Positions 1-11,932 of a stretch of 64,000 nt of DNA are shown here, piece by piece. The notes beneath the pieces are model-generated. The model searched no databases, was not told where the DNA came from, and saw only the letters and a list, made by a program, of their open reading frames with translations. Where the stretch lies: the NCBI RefSeq assembly GCF_020509005.1, contig NC_063020.1, positions 1,488,001-1,552,000 on the forward strand. Direction: 5' to 3'. The DNA is from Fulvia fulva. Its lineage: Eukaryota; Ascomycota; Dothideomycetes; Mycosphaerellales; Mycosphaerellaceae. The translations under genes were made by a program, and so were the position numbers. Within the stretch, counting starts at the first letter, position 1; each line of letters begins with the position of its first letter.

Positions 1-2591
1 AGGCACGCTAGGACGACATAAGAGGCTTCCTAATAGCGAACCTACTATAGCATAGAGAACTCGAGACGACAGCTCAGCTAGATCAAGCAGCGGAACAGAT
101 TACCTCGGTTATATAGTAAGTAGCGGAACAATACACGCCGTTACTCCGGCCCTTAACGTAGTAGAAGGCCTTCTAGACCCCTGAATGCTCTACGAAGGTA
201 AGGGAGGCTAGAAGGGCAAGGCGACAGTAGACGAAGGAGCACACCTAAGAGACGTAGGAGCAATACTGCTACGCGACATAAGAGAAGAAGGCCTAGATAA
301 GACGCGATAAGCTATAGGACTAGGGAGCGACGATCGGGCTCGTTATAGAAAACCCGGAACAGATGTAGAGACTTGCTAAATAGGCACGACTACCTAAAGA
401 GCAACAAGCCCCTCACTTCCCCCTAATCGTAGACCGCGAAGGGATTGCCTAGGCTACGCCCCGGGGCAAGGCAAAAGCGTTAGCCGACCATTTCTTTTCG
501 ACGTAAGTAGAGGCAGACCTTACGGACATCGACCCGAGCACATACCCGGAACCCCTAGACATAGATTGGGCGGTTAGCTCTAACATAGTAATAGGAGTCA
601 TAAGTAAGCTAAAGGGACGAAAAGCCCTAGGCCTAGACAGGATACTAAACGTACTGCTAAAAGAGTGTAGAGAAGAGATCGCGCCGAGCCTTACAAACCT
701 ATTTACCGCGTGCCTACGGCTAGGGTATCACCCGAAGCCGTATAGAGAGTCTATGACAGTAGTGCTACGTAAGCCACAGAAGGAAGACTATACTCAGCCC
801 AAGTCGTACAGACCAATAGCACTTCTAAATACGATAGGGAAGGTCCTAGAAAAGATAGTAGCCTAGAGACTTACGTAGCTTGCCGAGGACAACCACGTAC
901 TCCCAGTAACACAGATGGGGGGAAGAAGCCAGCGATCGACACTAATAGCAATAGAGCTAATTACGGAGCAAATTCAGACCCTCTAGCACTACGGCAGGAA
1001 CCGAGCGGCGTCCTTACTATCCCTCGACATCGCAGGGGCCTTCGACAACGTCTCACACTAAAGGCTAATACATATCCTACAGCAGAAAGGCATCCCCTAG
1101 TAGGCAACGTCGTTCGTCTTCTCCTTTCTCTAGGAACGGACGACATACCTAGTCCTAGGAAGGTACACGTCCGACCCGGTGAAGGTAGAGACTGGAATAC
1201 CTTAGGGATCTACTCTCTCCCCTATCCTGTTTCTGATATTTATGTCGGATCTAATCCCCCTACTCACCTCTCCGCAAACCTTAGCATCGGGGTTCGTAGA
1301 CGATACAAACATCCTAGCCTAGTCAGACTCGATAGAAGAGAACTATCGCCTCCTTGAAGATAGGCACAAGAAATGCGAGGAGTGGGCAAAGAAGCATAGT
1401 GCCCGGTTCGCCCCTAAAAAGTACTAACTTATACACTTCAGTAAAGCGAGAACACACTATAATATAAAGGCGGCGGTAAGAATCCAAGGCTACGAGACCA
1501 AGCTATCAGCGGAGCTACGAGTACTAGGGATCTGGCTCGACCCGAAGCTAAGCTAGAATGTATAGATTAAGAAAGCCCAGAGTCGAGCGCAAGTCAATGA
1601 AGCCTCGATAAAGAGGCTTACGGCATCTATATAGGGAGCAACATTCGACAAGGCAAGAGTAATGTATAAGGCGATCGTCAGACTAGCTATGTTGTACGGG
1701 GCACAGATTTAGGGAACAGGAGGCGTAGGCAAGCCGATCCCGAAACGGATAGAGCAACCCCTAAACAGGACACAGGTAGGGAACCTACGTAGGGTACTAG
1801 GCGTATACAAGACAACGTCAACAAGCACGGTAGAAATGGAGACAGGAATACTACTAATCGGCCAGTACATCCGGGGAATGAGAATTCAATACGCGGCAAA
1901 GACGACAGGTTACCTAGCACAAACCACGATCCAGGAGGCAAAGAATAAGATAGAAAGCCGCTACCGGAGAGGGGCAGGATATAGGACAAGCCAAAAAGAG
2001 GATGACCTTACTACCTTTACGGCCGTATAGACAAGCACCGAATGGCTAGCACGAAAGGAGGAGGAGCGTAGGACTCGCCAGGCCGGCGGGAGCAAGGCCA
2101 AGACCCAAAACCTAGCGGAACAGATAGCGAGCTGCCTATGGGAGCAGGACTGGAAAAGGAAGCCCCCTAAGACAACAGGCCCGATAGCGCTCCGAGCCTT
2201 CCAGAGACACAATTACCAGCTATATAGGGACCTGACAAGGGCCGAAGCAAGCATAGCGATCCAAATCAGGTCCGAACACATTGGATTAAGGGCCTACCTG
2301 TTCAGAAGACGCGCACTAGACATCTATAGCCCAGCCTGCCAGTGTGGCTACCCATCGCAAAACCCAGAACATATGCTACTACGATGCCCGCAGTGGGCGA
2401 GAGGCAGGGGAAATTGGAGGCACCAAGCGGGAAGGAGAGACTACAAGTCAATTATTAGGGACAAAGGCAACATTCGCCGAATCTCTCGGTGGATACTACA
2501 GCAGGGATACCTCCAGCAGTTTAGCCTCGCGAGCGAGACGGAGGAGTGGATAGACAAGAGGCGGAAGCGAGGGGGGTTGCAGATAGGGTAG
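1..2591 (+). pseudogene. LINE1 copy 1 ORF2 (reverse transcriptase), RIP-broken
   Basis: This is the ORF2 polyprotein remnant, an endonuclease-RT protein that primes reverse transcription at nicked chromosomal DNA. The frame is continuous if TAG and TAA are read as mutated Gln/Trp codons. RT landmarks seen are a QMGGR-like segment near 912-930, SLDIAGAFDNV near 1019-1050, an IPQGST-like box near 1197-1215, and GFVDD near 1288-1305. From 1836 the frame is open for 64 codons (TAG at 2028-2030, a CAG to TAG change), and it stays open to the stop at 2589-2591. The C-terminus contains the zinc finger CQCGY...H...C. It lacks the N-terminus because the window starts inside the gene. It is not functional. 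Confidence 0.88.
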
Positions 2592-2680
2592 TCATCAGGG
2601 CAGGCCCATGACACTAGCGTACCCCTAACAAGGGAAATTTAAGACGACAACGAGGAGGAAAAGACAGGCGGGAAGGAGGA

Positions 2681-2710
2681 GGGGTTTTCACCAACACGGT
2701 TTCCCCTCTA
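2681..2710 (+). promoter_or_regulatory. LINE 3' UTR hairpin motif (probable RT recognition element)
   Basis: GGTTTTCACC-N5-GGTTTCC gives a short ACC/GGT stem. The same motif occurs in the 3' UTR of every LINE family here: 2811-2850 (-), 9351-9390 (-), 9109-9135, 20570-20600, 38009-38035, 44386-44420, 45400-45440 (-) and 50560-50595 (-). Conservation outside the ORF points to a signal read by the LINE reverse transcriptase, but that role is inferred. Confidence 0.5.
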
Positions 2711-2794
2711 TATATACAAAAAACAAGATAGCATAGCTGCATAGGCCAAAGGGCACTACAACAGCTTAATGAAATATCTATCTATCTATATATG

Positions 2795-5261
2795 TTGCTG
2801 CATAAGGTAGGAAACCTGTTCCTAGGTAAAAACCTCCTCTCCTTCTCTAATAGCTTCCTTGCCATGAGTTCTCAGTTTTCCTTCCATTAGGGTGCACTAG
2901 TGTCATGGTGGTTAGCCTCTGACTACCTTGTCTGCAACCCTGGAGTTGTCCCCCTCTTCCTGCTCTCCTCCTCCTTCTTTCTCTCCTCAATCCATCTCTC
3001 TGTTTCCCTAGTAAGAGAGAACTGCTCCAAAAATCCTTGGTGGATGATCCACCTTGTAATTCTCTGGAGGTCTCCCTTATTGCTGATCATGGCTTGGAAG
3101 TTTCTGTTCCTTGCCCTTGCCCTCCATTCACCTCTCCCTGTACTCCATTCTTTGCAAACCAGAAGTCTATGTTCGACATTCTGGGACAGGTAGCCGCATG
3201 GGCAACTCTTGTCTTCGATACCTAGGACTTTTCTCTGATGCAGGTATGCCCTGACTCCGATGTGTTCAGAGCGGATTTGTATTGCTATGCTTGCTTCTGA
3301 CCTGGTCAGGTCTGAGTACAGTAGGTAGTTGTGGCTACCAAACTGTTGGAGTGCCTTTGGGGTTCCTGGCCTCTATAGGGTTCTTGTCCATTCAGTCTTC
3401 CAGAGGAGTCCTGCCATCCTTTCAGCTAGAGACTGTTGCTTCTTCCCTTGGCTGGCTGCTGATTCTCTCCCCTGAGCCCCTCTGTCCTGTTCCTGCTGGG
3501 CTAGGTGCAGCTGTTCTGTTAGTTCTTTGAACTTCTGCAGGTCCTGCTGCTTCTGTGGGGCTGGATTGGGTCTTGCTTGTCTGTGCCTTCTTGTGCACTG
3601 GCTCCTGATTTTGTTGACTGCCTTCTGGATTACTAGCTAGGCTGGGTATGCAGACGTCTTTCCTGCATACTAGTATCTCAACCCTTGAAGGTAGAGCTTG
3701 GCTAGTGGGGAGCCAGACTCCATTTCGACCACCCTTGTTGGAGTTGACTTGTATGCTCTAAGCACCTTTTTCAGACAGGAGGCTTGGGCTCTGCTGATAG
3801 GATCTACAATTCTCTTTAGGATCTTGTCTTAGGCTGACCAGATCTGGGCTCCATATAGCATGGCTGGCTTCACAATGGCCTTGTACATAACCTTTGCTTT
3901 CGCAAATGTGGCTCCCTATGTGGAGGCTGTAAGCCTGTCAATTAATTGCCTGTTGTTGTCTGCTCTTGCCTATGCTTTCTTGACCTGTGGTCCCTAGCTA
4001 AGCTTTGGATCCAGCCATATTCCTAGCACCCTTAATTCACTTAAGGGTTCTGTTGTGTGTCCCTGAATAGTGATTGGGGCTTGCATATTGTGTCTGTTTC
4101 TGGCTCTACTGAAGTGGATGAGTTGATACTTCTCTGGGGCAAATCTGGCTCCATGTTTCCTGGCCCATTCCTCACATTCCTTGTGTTTCTTCTGCAAGAT
4201 TCTACAGTTCTCTTCTGTGCTGTCTGACCAGGCTAGGATGTTTGTGTCATCCACAAACCCTGAGGCTGATGTGTTTCTAGAGTTTAGCTTTGCTGGCAGG
4301 TCTGCCATAAAGAGGAGAAACAGGATTGGAGACATTGTTGATCCCTGTGGGATTCCTGTCTCTGTAGGCATGCTGTCAGATTTGTATCTGCCCAGTCTTA
4401 GTCTTGTGGTTCTGCCTCTGAGGAAGGACTGGATGAACTGGACTGTCCAGTTAGGGATAGCCTTCTGTTTCAGGATGTGGATCAGCCTCTGGTGTGAGAC
4501 ATTGTCAAAGGCTCCTAATATGTCCAGTGAGAGGAGTGTGGCTGCTTTGTTGTTCCCAAAGTGCCACAGGGTCTTGATCTGCTCTGTGATAAGTTCTACA
4601 GCTGTTAGTGTTGATCTTTGTTTCCTGCCTCCCATCTGTTCTTCAGGAAGGATTCTATGTTCTTCAGCTAGGGTTGTCAGCCTTTCTGCTATGATCTTTT
4701 CCAGGAGTTTGCCTAGTGTGTTGAGCAAGGCAATAGGTCTGTATGCCTTTAGCTTTGTGTAGTCCTCTTTCTATGGTTTTCTCAAGACCACAGTCAGTGA
4801 CTCCTTGAAGTGTTTAGGGCAATGTCCTTGGGCCATGCACTGTGAAAAGATGTTTGACAGTGCAGGGGAGATCTGGTCCTTGCATGTCTTGATGAACAAG
4901 TTTGGAATCCCATCTGGTCCTGGGGCCTTGTTTCCTGAGAGTCTCTTAATGATGCTCTTGATCTCTCCCTCTCCCACTATGCAGGATTGCTCTAGTGGTG
5001 TTGGATACACACTGCCCTCCAGATCCTGCAGGTCAGCTTCTACCTGTGTGCCAAAGAAATGTTTCCCCAATGCCTATGCCTTTCCTAGGAGAGTGTGTTG
5101 GATTACTCCTTCCTGGTCTTCAATGTTTGGAAACTGGGGCAGTATGTTTCTGTTCTGTGTGGGTTGTCTTGCCCACTTTGCTAGTTTCCACATCTTCTCA
5201 GGATTCTGGGTAATGGATCCAACTGTTGACCTCCACTCCAGCATCTTGTCCCTCTTGATCT
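2795..5261 (-). mobile_element. LINE2: Tad-like LINE part of a W-LINE chimera, lightly mutated
   Basis: This is a fourth Tad-like family, distinct at nucleotide level from LINE1/3/4 (about half the RT residues shared by eye). It is 5'-truncated inside ORF2, upstream of the RT core, where it is fused to W unit 1 at 5261/5262. Its 3' UTR (2795-2922) has the shared hairpin motif at 2811-2850. The (TATC)n run next to it reads in the LINE1 direction, so the LINE2 tail proper was probably lost or separated when LINE1 copy 1 inserted. RIP is light: only a few C-to-T stops interrupt long open stretches. Confidence 0.88.
2923..5261 (-). pseudogene. LINE2 ORF2: RT and C-terminal domain, nearly intact
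   Basis: This is a LINE reverse transcriptase. Reading on the minus strand, 5261-5071 is an open lead-in with one CAG to TAG stop. Bases 5070-4771 (99 codons) hold the RT N-terminal finger (NKAPGPDGI box). A single CAG to TAG stop lies near 4768. Bases 4728-3994 hold the palm: GRKQRST, SLDILGAFDNVSH, GIPQGST and the catalytic FVDD near 4240-4251. Downstream, several stops interrupt the C-terminal region up to the natural stop at 2923-2925, where the sequence resembles the LINE1 C-terminus. Endonuclease and ORF1 are absent because of the 5' truncation at the W junction. Almost every defect is a RIP-type transition, so this is a young but dead copy. Confidence 0.88.
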
Positions 5262-6341
5262 GGCAAGGAAGGAATCGTATTTAGCAAGCTAGCTACGAGA
5301 TAAGGTGACAAGTCTTAACCGCGCTTTGCCACTCATCTAGCACCACCGTGTAGCCTCGTTTCGAGAGGTTAGCCCGGAGCAAAAGCTTCCCTCTACGCCC
5401 TCCCTCCCTGTTTGCTCCTTAAGCCAATATCCACCTCTATAGGCCTAAGCCCTTTAGTGCTCTCTATTGACCGACATGCGCATCCGTCCTCTCGGGCTAT
5501 ATAGACAGTGTTAGCCGTCGCTGCTAGTGTACACTACGCCCTAGGTTTTGACGCCCTTCGCGTTACCGCAGCCTATCTCTAGAAAGCGGCCGTCTATGCC
5601 TCGCAGGTTTGCTCGGGGTACACACTACGCCGGGCAGCGTACTCCTTACGTTTCTACCTACTAACCAATATGAAGTTCCTTATTACCCTGCCCTCGATCC
5701 TCCCCGATTATAGAACTAATCCACTTGTATTATACGTCTTTTCCCCGTCCTAATAGCCGTCTTTTCCTTGCTTAGGCTATCGTCTTTTCCTCGTCGCAAT
5801 CTACTATATTAGACTAGGTACGTTATGTAGCGGGATAGGTAGTACCTTAGGCAAAACCCTCGTTCCTATACCGGGTGTTTAATAGGCCCTTATAGACTTC
5901 GTCGCGTGTCTACCTACCTACCGTATTGCCCGCTAGTAAACACTAGACTGTTTCGTAGTCCGCTCGACGCCGTCGTATAGTCCGCTTAGTTGTTATTCTA
6001 TAGTCCGCTCGTCTAATGTTCGTCGCTTAGCCCGCTCGGTTTACGGTCTCCGGAGGTGAAAATTCTATACTTATACTAGAGGTGTCCTATCGAGCGTATA
6101 GGCCACGGTTCCGCGCCCTTCTTATACGTAGAAAGAAGAGGGACTCGCTCCCGACACGAGTACACGCTCGTCGTATAGTTTTTATACCCGTTTTACTCGT
6201 AGTCCTCTATTCGCCGCGGCTTCGCCTACGTTACGCGCCCGTCGCGCCTACGACGCTCTAGCGTAAGAATACTTAGCTCTCTCGTAGTAAGACGAGAGGT
6301 TCGTAGCCGACACTACGTATAGGTGATTCTCGTCGTCGACT
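5262..6341 (-). repeat. W unit 1 (about 1080 bp non-coding unit fused to LINE2)
   Basis: This is a full-length W unit. Read in the LINE2 direction it starts GGTCGACGACG at 6341 and ends ...CCTTCCTTGCC at 5262, directly followed by LINE2 with no poly(A). No convincing ORF is present. It shares both exact ends with W2, W3, W4 and W6 but lies next to a different LINE family. RIP is intermediate. The right flank is Copia LTR sequence. The left TSD would lie left of LINE1 copy 1, outside the window. Confidence 0.85.
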
Positions 6342-6598
6342 AATAGTAGTTATATAGCTATATCTATTAAATAGGTACGAGTTACGTAGTAGTAGAAGAC
6401 GGCGGATTATACGAAAGACGAAGAAGGACCTAATAGAATAGCGTATATCTATATATAGTATCGCTAGTATTAGTATAGGTAGATACTAGGTGTCCGGATG
6501 TTTACTAGCCTATAGGCTAGTAAACCCTAGTTACGTAATCTAGTTATATAACACACCTATACCTATATACTTGACCTACGGCCTATATATTCTTAACA
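6342..6598 (-). repeat. 3' LTR (partial) of the Copia element
   Basis: On the minus strand the sequence starts TGTTAAGAATATATAGG at 6598, just after a purine-rich stretch (AAGTAGGAG, about 6599-6607) that would be the polypurine tract. It follows the end of the Copia pol frame. It contains a perfect 26-bp palindrome at 6500-6525. The LTR is cut at 6341/6342 by the W1-LINE2 insertion, so its other end is outside the window. The exact start is inferred from the TG and PPT context only. Confidence 0.6.
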
Positions 6599-6599
6599 C

Positions 6600-7893
6600 T
6601 CCTACTTAGGCTATATAGTCTCCTACAATCCCTTTACGTAAGCTAGAGCTACCTTATAAAGTTTTAGAACTACTAGCTATTAAGGGGCTTTATTAACCTA
6701 TTAGTTAGTAGCTATGTCCTTTATATAGTAGTAGTCTACTATAATCTTCTTCTGCTACTAGAGATGTCTAATATAGTTATATATAACATTAATATACTTT
6801 GACCTTTTATATATAGGCATCTTTAATAAGTATTAAAGCGGCTTAGTTGTTACCTATAAGCTTAACTAGCCTTAGCTCGTTAATAGTGCCCTTGCTTACC
6901 CTTATACTCGGCTAGAAAGAGCTCTTTCCTACTAGTTCTAGGCACCCCATTTCCCTAAGGACAGTAGTAAGAAATTATGACTACTTTACGGCTACATTTA
7001 TAGCTATAAACTTAGCTTCTATTATTAATGTTATAATAGACTTCTACTTCCTACTTATCTAGGACATAGGTGATCTATAAAGGAACTATACGTATCCTAG
7101 AATTGAGACTCTATCCACTTTGTCTATAGCGTAGTTAGAGTCCGAGTATCCCTAGAGATTGCCCCCTCCCTTTCTATATATAAGACCTAGGTCTAGGTAC
7201 GACCGTAGGTATCGGGAGAGCTTCTTTAAAGCCTTTATATACTACTACGAGGGATTAGTAATATATAAGCTAATTCTTCTAAGGAGGAATACAAAGTCTA
7301 GCCTTATTATTATTATTAGCTATATCTAGGTACTATTATAGCTCTAGTAATCCTATTTGTTACACCTCTTATCTATAGAAGCCGTAGGTACTAAATGCTC
7401 GTAGCTCTCTATAGGTAAGTAGGTTAGCGTAGCCTTCTCTCTTGCTATATTTATCTTAGCTAAGTTATTGTAGACATAGTGTCCTTAATTAAGCTTTAAA
7501 GTGCCGTAGGACCTGTCTCTTATAATCCTTATTCTAAGGATCTTCGTAGGTTTACTAAGATCTTTAATCTTAAACACTTTTCTAAGCTTAGCCTTAAACT
7601 ACTAAACATCTAATAGCTTCGAAGCTATAATAGGTATATTATCTATATAGGTAAGGACTATAAGGTCTCTATCCGTATAGATAAGTAGGTATAGATCTAC
7701 CTAGGACTAGGTAAATCTAATCTTCTCTAGCTTCGTAATATAGAGCTTGTTCTAGTCTCTAGCTACTTACTTAAGCCTATAAAGGCTTCGTAGGACCTTA
7801 AATATTATGTTTAGAGGTGCTTTAACTCCTAGGGGTAGGATTATATAGATGTCTTTAAGAAGGCTACTTTAGGTAAAAGTACTATTTATATCT
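6600..7893 (-). pseudogene. Ty1/Copia pol: RT C-terminal half and RNase H
   Basis: With RIP stops ignored, the minus-strand frame reads a Copia RT from a PLGVKAP segment (near 7820) through KVLRSLY, then VLTYIDNIPII near 7650-7680, the YVDD-type catalytic box with D changed to N by RIP. RNase H begins GYSDSNYA near 7150. The C-terminal part includes an SKYINV-type segment and the 'DxLTKPL'-like region near 6680, followed by the LTR. It joins the RT piece at 9213-9269 once LINE4 copy 1 and one TSD copy are removed: the frame is continuous across that join. Non-functional. Confidence 0.82.
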
Positions 7894-9212
7894 TGCTCTA
7901 GAAAAGTACAATCTAATATACTTTACGCGCCGGCTACGGTTCTATAATATATAAGCTTCTATCTAGATATAGGGGCATACGACTAACCCGGCCAATTAGC
8001 TTAGGATCCTCGGACTATAGGTGACCCGGCGCTACGGTAGAGGAAGTACGTATAGGTAATATTACGGAAAGCTAAACAGAATATAGTATTATACTAGAGG
8101 CTTACTACGTCTATATAGGGGGCGGACTTCCGGTAGTCACGACTTCTATATACGGCTATTATACGGCCAGTCCTTACCTATAGTAGCTAGGTATAGTCCT
8201 TAGGCGAGAGGGCCTACCTATCGAAGGGACTCGTCGCGTCGCTAGTAAAGATCTAAAACTAATACCTAAGGAAGGTCACCGGGGTATATAAGTCGATACT
8301 AATAAGGGTACTTAAGTACGAGACTGCTATACCGCCGATCGACCTATATATCTAGGGACTACGGACCTCCCACTTAGGCAAGTCGGTATAGTACCTAGTA
8401 TAGAATATTATCGCTAGTATAGTCGTAAGGGTCCGCGAATTAGTACTAGCGTATAAGGGTATTCGACCCGGAAACGAGCCAAACTACCGGGTAAGGGACG
8501 AATAGCTAGTAATACGATAGGAAGGTAAGAAATCGTTTATAGAGTAACTATAGAAAGAGAGGTAGAACAACTAGGGTATAGGGTATAGTAGACGCCCTTA
8601 GCTAGCGGGACAACCTAAGGAATAGTTAGCTATAAAATCCGCGGTTAAGTACCCCCCGAAGCTTATCTACTACCGCCTTACGAGGGCACAGAGTAGTATA
8701 GCAACCTAACTACGAAGCGAACACATCGGCCTCTAGGGGTACCTATTATAGAGGAAGGTTCTAGGACATACGAATACTAGCTACCCCTACGGCTATTACT
8801 CCTAGAACGTACGGTACGTACTCCTCGTCTATCCGAGGTAGTCGCTAGGAAGGGGGGAGTAGATAGTAAAGGCGAGGAACCGGACGATTAGGGCACTTCT
8901 TAATAACGTTAAGGACCTACGGTGTATTACGAACTAGATACTAGAGAAGGGCTAGCTAGAATAGTACCGCCTAGTAGGAGTAGTATAGGAAGAGAGGACA
9001 CGACGTAGCGCGACGAGACTAGCTAGGAGCGGGGGCTAACAGGGTAGTAATATAGACTACGTATGTTTAGAGGGAAAGCTAATCTAGATAAGGAGTAGTC
9101 GGGGGCGAGAAGGGTTTTCACCTATTCGGGTTTCCCTTTATATATAATAATAGATATATACCTATATAGGCCGGATAGGGTCCTAGAACAGGGGAATGAC
9201 AAATCTATCTAT
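7894..9212 (+). mobile_element. LINE4 copy 1, 5'-truncated
   Basis: This Tad-like LINE fragment matches the last 1.3 kb of LINE4 copies 2 and 3 (from 36790 and 43170). It begins just after the RT catalytic core, runs through the C-terminal domain (zinc-finger region near 8765-8830, Cys codons changed to Tyr) and the 3' UTR motif at 9109-9135, and ends with a short (ATCT)n tail. The TSD TATTTATATCT is at 7883-7893 and 9213-9223. There is no W unit at the 5' end: the breakpoint joins Copia sequence directly, sharing one or two T. It is heavily RIP-mutated. Confidence 0.9.
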
Positions 9213-9269
9213 TATTTATATCTACTAGGTATATCTCGAGATCTCTCTTATATACTACTACTATAAATA
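9213..9269 (-). pseudogene. Copia RT fragment between two insertions
   Basis: About 45 bp of Copia RT plus the TSD copies. The minus-strand frame (about VYKRDLEIY-VDIN) is continuous on the left with 7883 and on the right with 32065 when the insertions are removed. 9213-9223 is the right TSD of LINE4 copy 1; 9256-9269 (TACTACTATAAATA) is the left TSD of the LINE3 chimera. Confidence 0.8.
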
Positions 9270-10852
9270 GATAGATAGATAGATTATTTATTCGCCTATT
9301 TTAGTGTCCTATAGCCTATGTAGGTCTCTCGCTATTTAGGTCTATTTATGTAGGTAGGAAACCTAATTAACGGATAAAAACCTCCTCGTCTTTGCCCTCC
9401 TCGTTCTTTCCTATCTTGTCCTTTCGTTCTCCTTCCTTTAGGGTACGCTAGTGTTATAGTTATTACCCTATAACTACCTTGCCCGTAACCCTAGTAATGT
9501 CCTCCTCTCGATTCCCTTTCTCCCTTCTGTTTCCCCGGCTCTTCTCTCTCTCTCCCTCCTCTCTATCTACCTTTCCGTTTCTACTACTAGGGAGAATTGC
9601 TCTAGGTAGTCCTCGTTAAGGATCTATCTTATCACTCTCCTTATATCTTGTCTATTCTAGATAATAGCCTAGTATTGCCTATCTCTTGCCTTCGCCCTCT
9701 ACTAGCTTCTCCCTTTTACCTACTTAGTACAGTTTAGTACTATATGCTCCGGGTTTTAGGATAGGTAGCTATCGGGGCAACGTTTAGAATCGTATCCTAG
9801 GACTCTTCTTTAGTACAAGTATACTCTTAGCCTAATGTGCTTAGAGCGAATCTAGATAGCTATACTTGCTTCCGCCCTCTTTAGGTCTTTATAGATAAGG
9901 TAGTTATACCTCCCGAAGGTCCTAGCCGCTAGTAGGGCTCCTAGCCTTACCGGTTTTTAGTTCTAACGCGTTTCCTATAGGTGACCTACGATCCTTTCTA
10001 CTTAGCTTTGCTTCTTTTTCACTTTGTCCCCTATATTAGCTTGCTCCCTTAGAGCTTCTCTCTATTCAAGGGCTGCTAGGATTTCCTATAATGTTTTTAG
10101 GTCTGCTTCCTTCTATAGGATTATATATAGCCGGTTAGGTCTTCTCCTCCTCTCCTACTAGGTTCTTATCCTTTAAGTAGCTACTTAGATAGTTCCCTAG
10201 GCTAGGTATACTGATGTCTTCTCTACGTATTAACACCTTATACCCTAGAGGTACTCCCTAATAGGGGCTGTACCTAATTCCATTTCTATTGTCCTATAAC
10301 GGGTTGACTTATATACCCCTAGTACTCTCTTTAGGTAGGCTACCTACGCTCTATTAAGGGGGTCCTTAATTCTCTTCGGGATGTGTTTTTCCGCTACCTA
10401 AATTGCTACTCTATATAGCATTACGGGCTTAATAATAGCCTTGTATATAGTCTAGGCCTTTGTAAAGGTCGCCCCCTAGGTTAACGTAGTAAGTCTCTCG
10501 ATTAATTATCTATTAGTGTCCGCTCTCGCTTACGCCTTCTTTACTTATAGTCCCTAGCTAAGTTTCGGGTCTAGCTATATCCTAAGGACTCTAAGTTCCC
10601 TTATAGGATAGGTCTCGAACCTCTAGATTTTTACTAGTACTACTAAGTTATATTTTGTCTTTACCTTACTAAAATAGATAAGTTAGTACTTGTCCGGTAC
10701 GAATTTTGCCCTATACTCTCTTGCCTACTTTTCGTATTATCTATATCTCTCCTCTAGGAGTGCGTAGTTTTCCTCTATAGACCCCGACTACGCTAGGATA
10801 TTTATATTATCTACGAACCCCGACACTAAGGTATTTACTATTTCTAGGAGTA
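9270..10852 (-). mobile_element. LINE3 segment 1: tail, 3' UTR, C-terminal domain, RT catalytic box
   Basis: This is the 3' third of a Tad-like LINE (family 3). It has a (GATA)n tail at 9270-9283 (TATC in its own sense), the 3' UTR with the shared hairpin at 9351-9390, the C-terminal domain, and the RT catalytic box near 10797-10820 (FVDD read as FVDN after RIP). It stops at 10852 where the W2-LINE1 chimera inserted. The reading frame resumes exactly at 20687, through LTLLLEIVN then GFVDN. It is heavily RIP-mutated. Confidence 0.88.
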
Positions 10853-11932
10853 GGTCGACGACGAGAATTACCTATACGTAGTATCGGCTACGAACCTCTC
10901 GTCTAGCTACGAGAGAGCTAAGTATTCTTACGCTAGAGCGTCGTAGGCGCGACGGGCGCGTAACGTAGGCGAAGCCGCGGCGAATAGAGGACTACTAGTA
11001 AAACGGGTATAAAAACTATCCGACGAGCGTATACTCGTGTCGGGAGCGAGTCCCTCTTCTTTCTATATATAAGAAGGGCGCGGAACCGTAGCCTATACGC
11101 TCGATAGGACACCTCTAGTATAAGTATAGAATTTTCACCTCCGGAGACCGTAAACCGAGCGGGCTAAGCGACGAACATTAGACGAGCGGACTATAGAATA
11201 ACAACTAAGCGGACTATACGACGGCGTCGAGCGGACTACGAAACAATCTAGTGTTTGCTAGCGGGCAATACGGTAGGTAGGTAGACACGCGACGATGCCT
11301 ATAAGGGCCTATTAAACACCCGGTATAGGAACGAGGGTTTTACCTAAGGCACTACCTGTCCCGCTACATAACGTACCTAGTCTAATATAGTAGATTACGA
11401 CGAGGAAAAGACGATAGCCTAAGCAAGGAAAAGACGGCTATTAGGACGGGGAAAAGACGTATAATACAAGTAGATTAGTTCTATAATCGGGGAGGATCGA
11501 GGGTAGGGTGATAAGGAACTTTATATTAGTTAGTAGGTAGAAACGTAAGGAGTACGCTACCCGGCGTAGTATGTGCCCCGAGTAAACCTACGAGGTATAG
11601 ACGGCCGCTTTCTAGAAATAGGCTACGGTAACGCGAAGGGCGTCAAAACCTAGGGCGTAGTGTACACTAGTAGCGACGGCTAATACTGTCTATATAGCCC
11701 GAGAGGACGGATACGTATGTCGGTTAATAGAGAGCACTAAAGGGCTTAGGCCTATAGAGGTAGATATTAGCTTAAGGAGCAAATAGGGAGGGAGGGCGTA
11801 GAGGGAAGCTTTTACTCCGGGCTAACCTCTCGAAACGAGGCTATACGGTAGTACTAGATAAGTAGGAAAGCGCGGTTAAGACTTGTCACCTTATCTCGTA
11901 GCTAGCTTACTAAATACGATTCCTTCCTTACC
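10853..11932 (+). repeat. W unit 2, fused to LINE1 copy 2
   Basis: Full-length W (1080 bp) in sense orientation: it starts GGTCGACGACG right after the TSD (10838-10852) and ends CCTTCCTTACC at 11932, directly joined to LINE1 RT sequence. Heavily RIP-mutated, like its host. No ORF. Confidence 0.88.

Larger units (their letters stand above)
1..2790 (+). mobile_element. LINE1 copy 1: Tad-like non-LTR retrotransposon, 5' part outside window
   Basis: This is the 3' part of a Tad-clade LINE. It aligns over its whole length with the reverse complement of LINE1 copy 3 (45328-48110). It contains the end of the endonuclease/RT linker, the RT domain (FVDD-type catalytic box near 1290-1305), and a C-terminal CxC...H...C zinc finger around 2333-2390. 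The 3' UTR (2595-2770) has the hairpin motif GGTTTTCACC-N5-GGTTTCC at 2684-2703, then a (TATC)n tail ending near 2790. Bases 1 to about 1780 are strongly RIP-mutated, while the remaining 1 kb is almost clean. Its tail abuts the 3' end of LINE2, so it probably inserted into the LINE2 3' UTR. The left flank and TSD are outside the window. Confidence 0.9.

Noticed and set aside
5262..11932. W as the LTR of a retrotransposon
   Set aside because: Copies W1/W2 and W3/W4 are inverted, not direct; no internal gag-pol lies between them; W joins LINE breakpoints.
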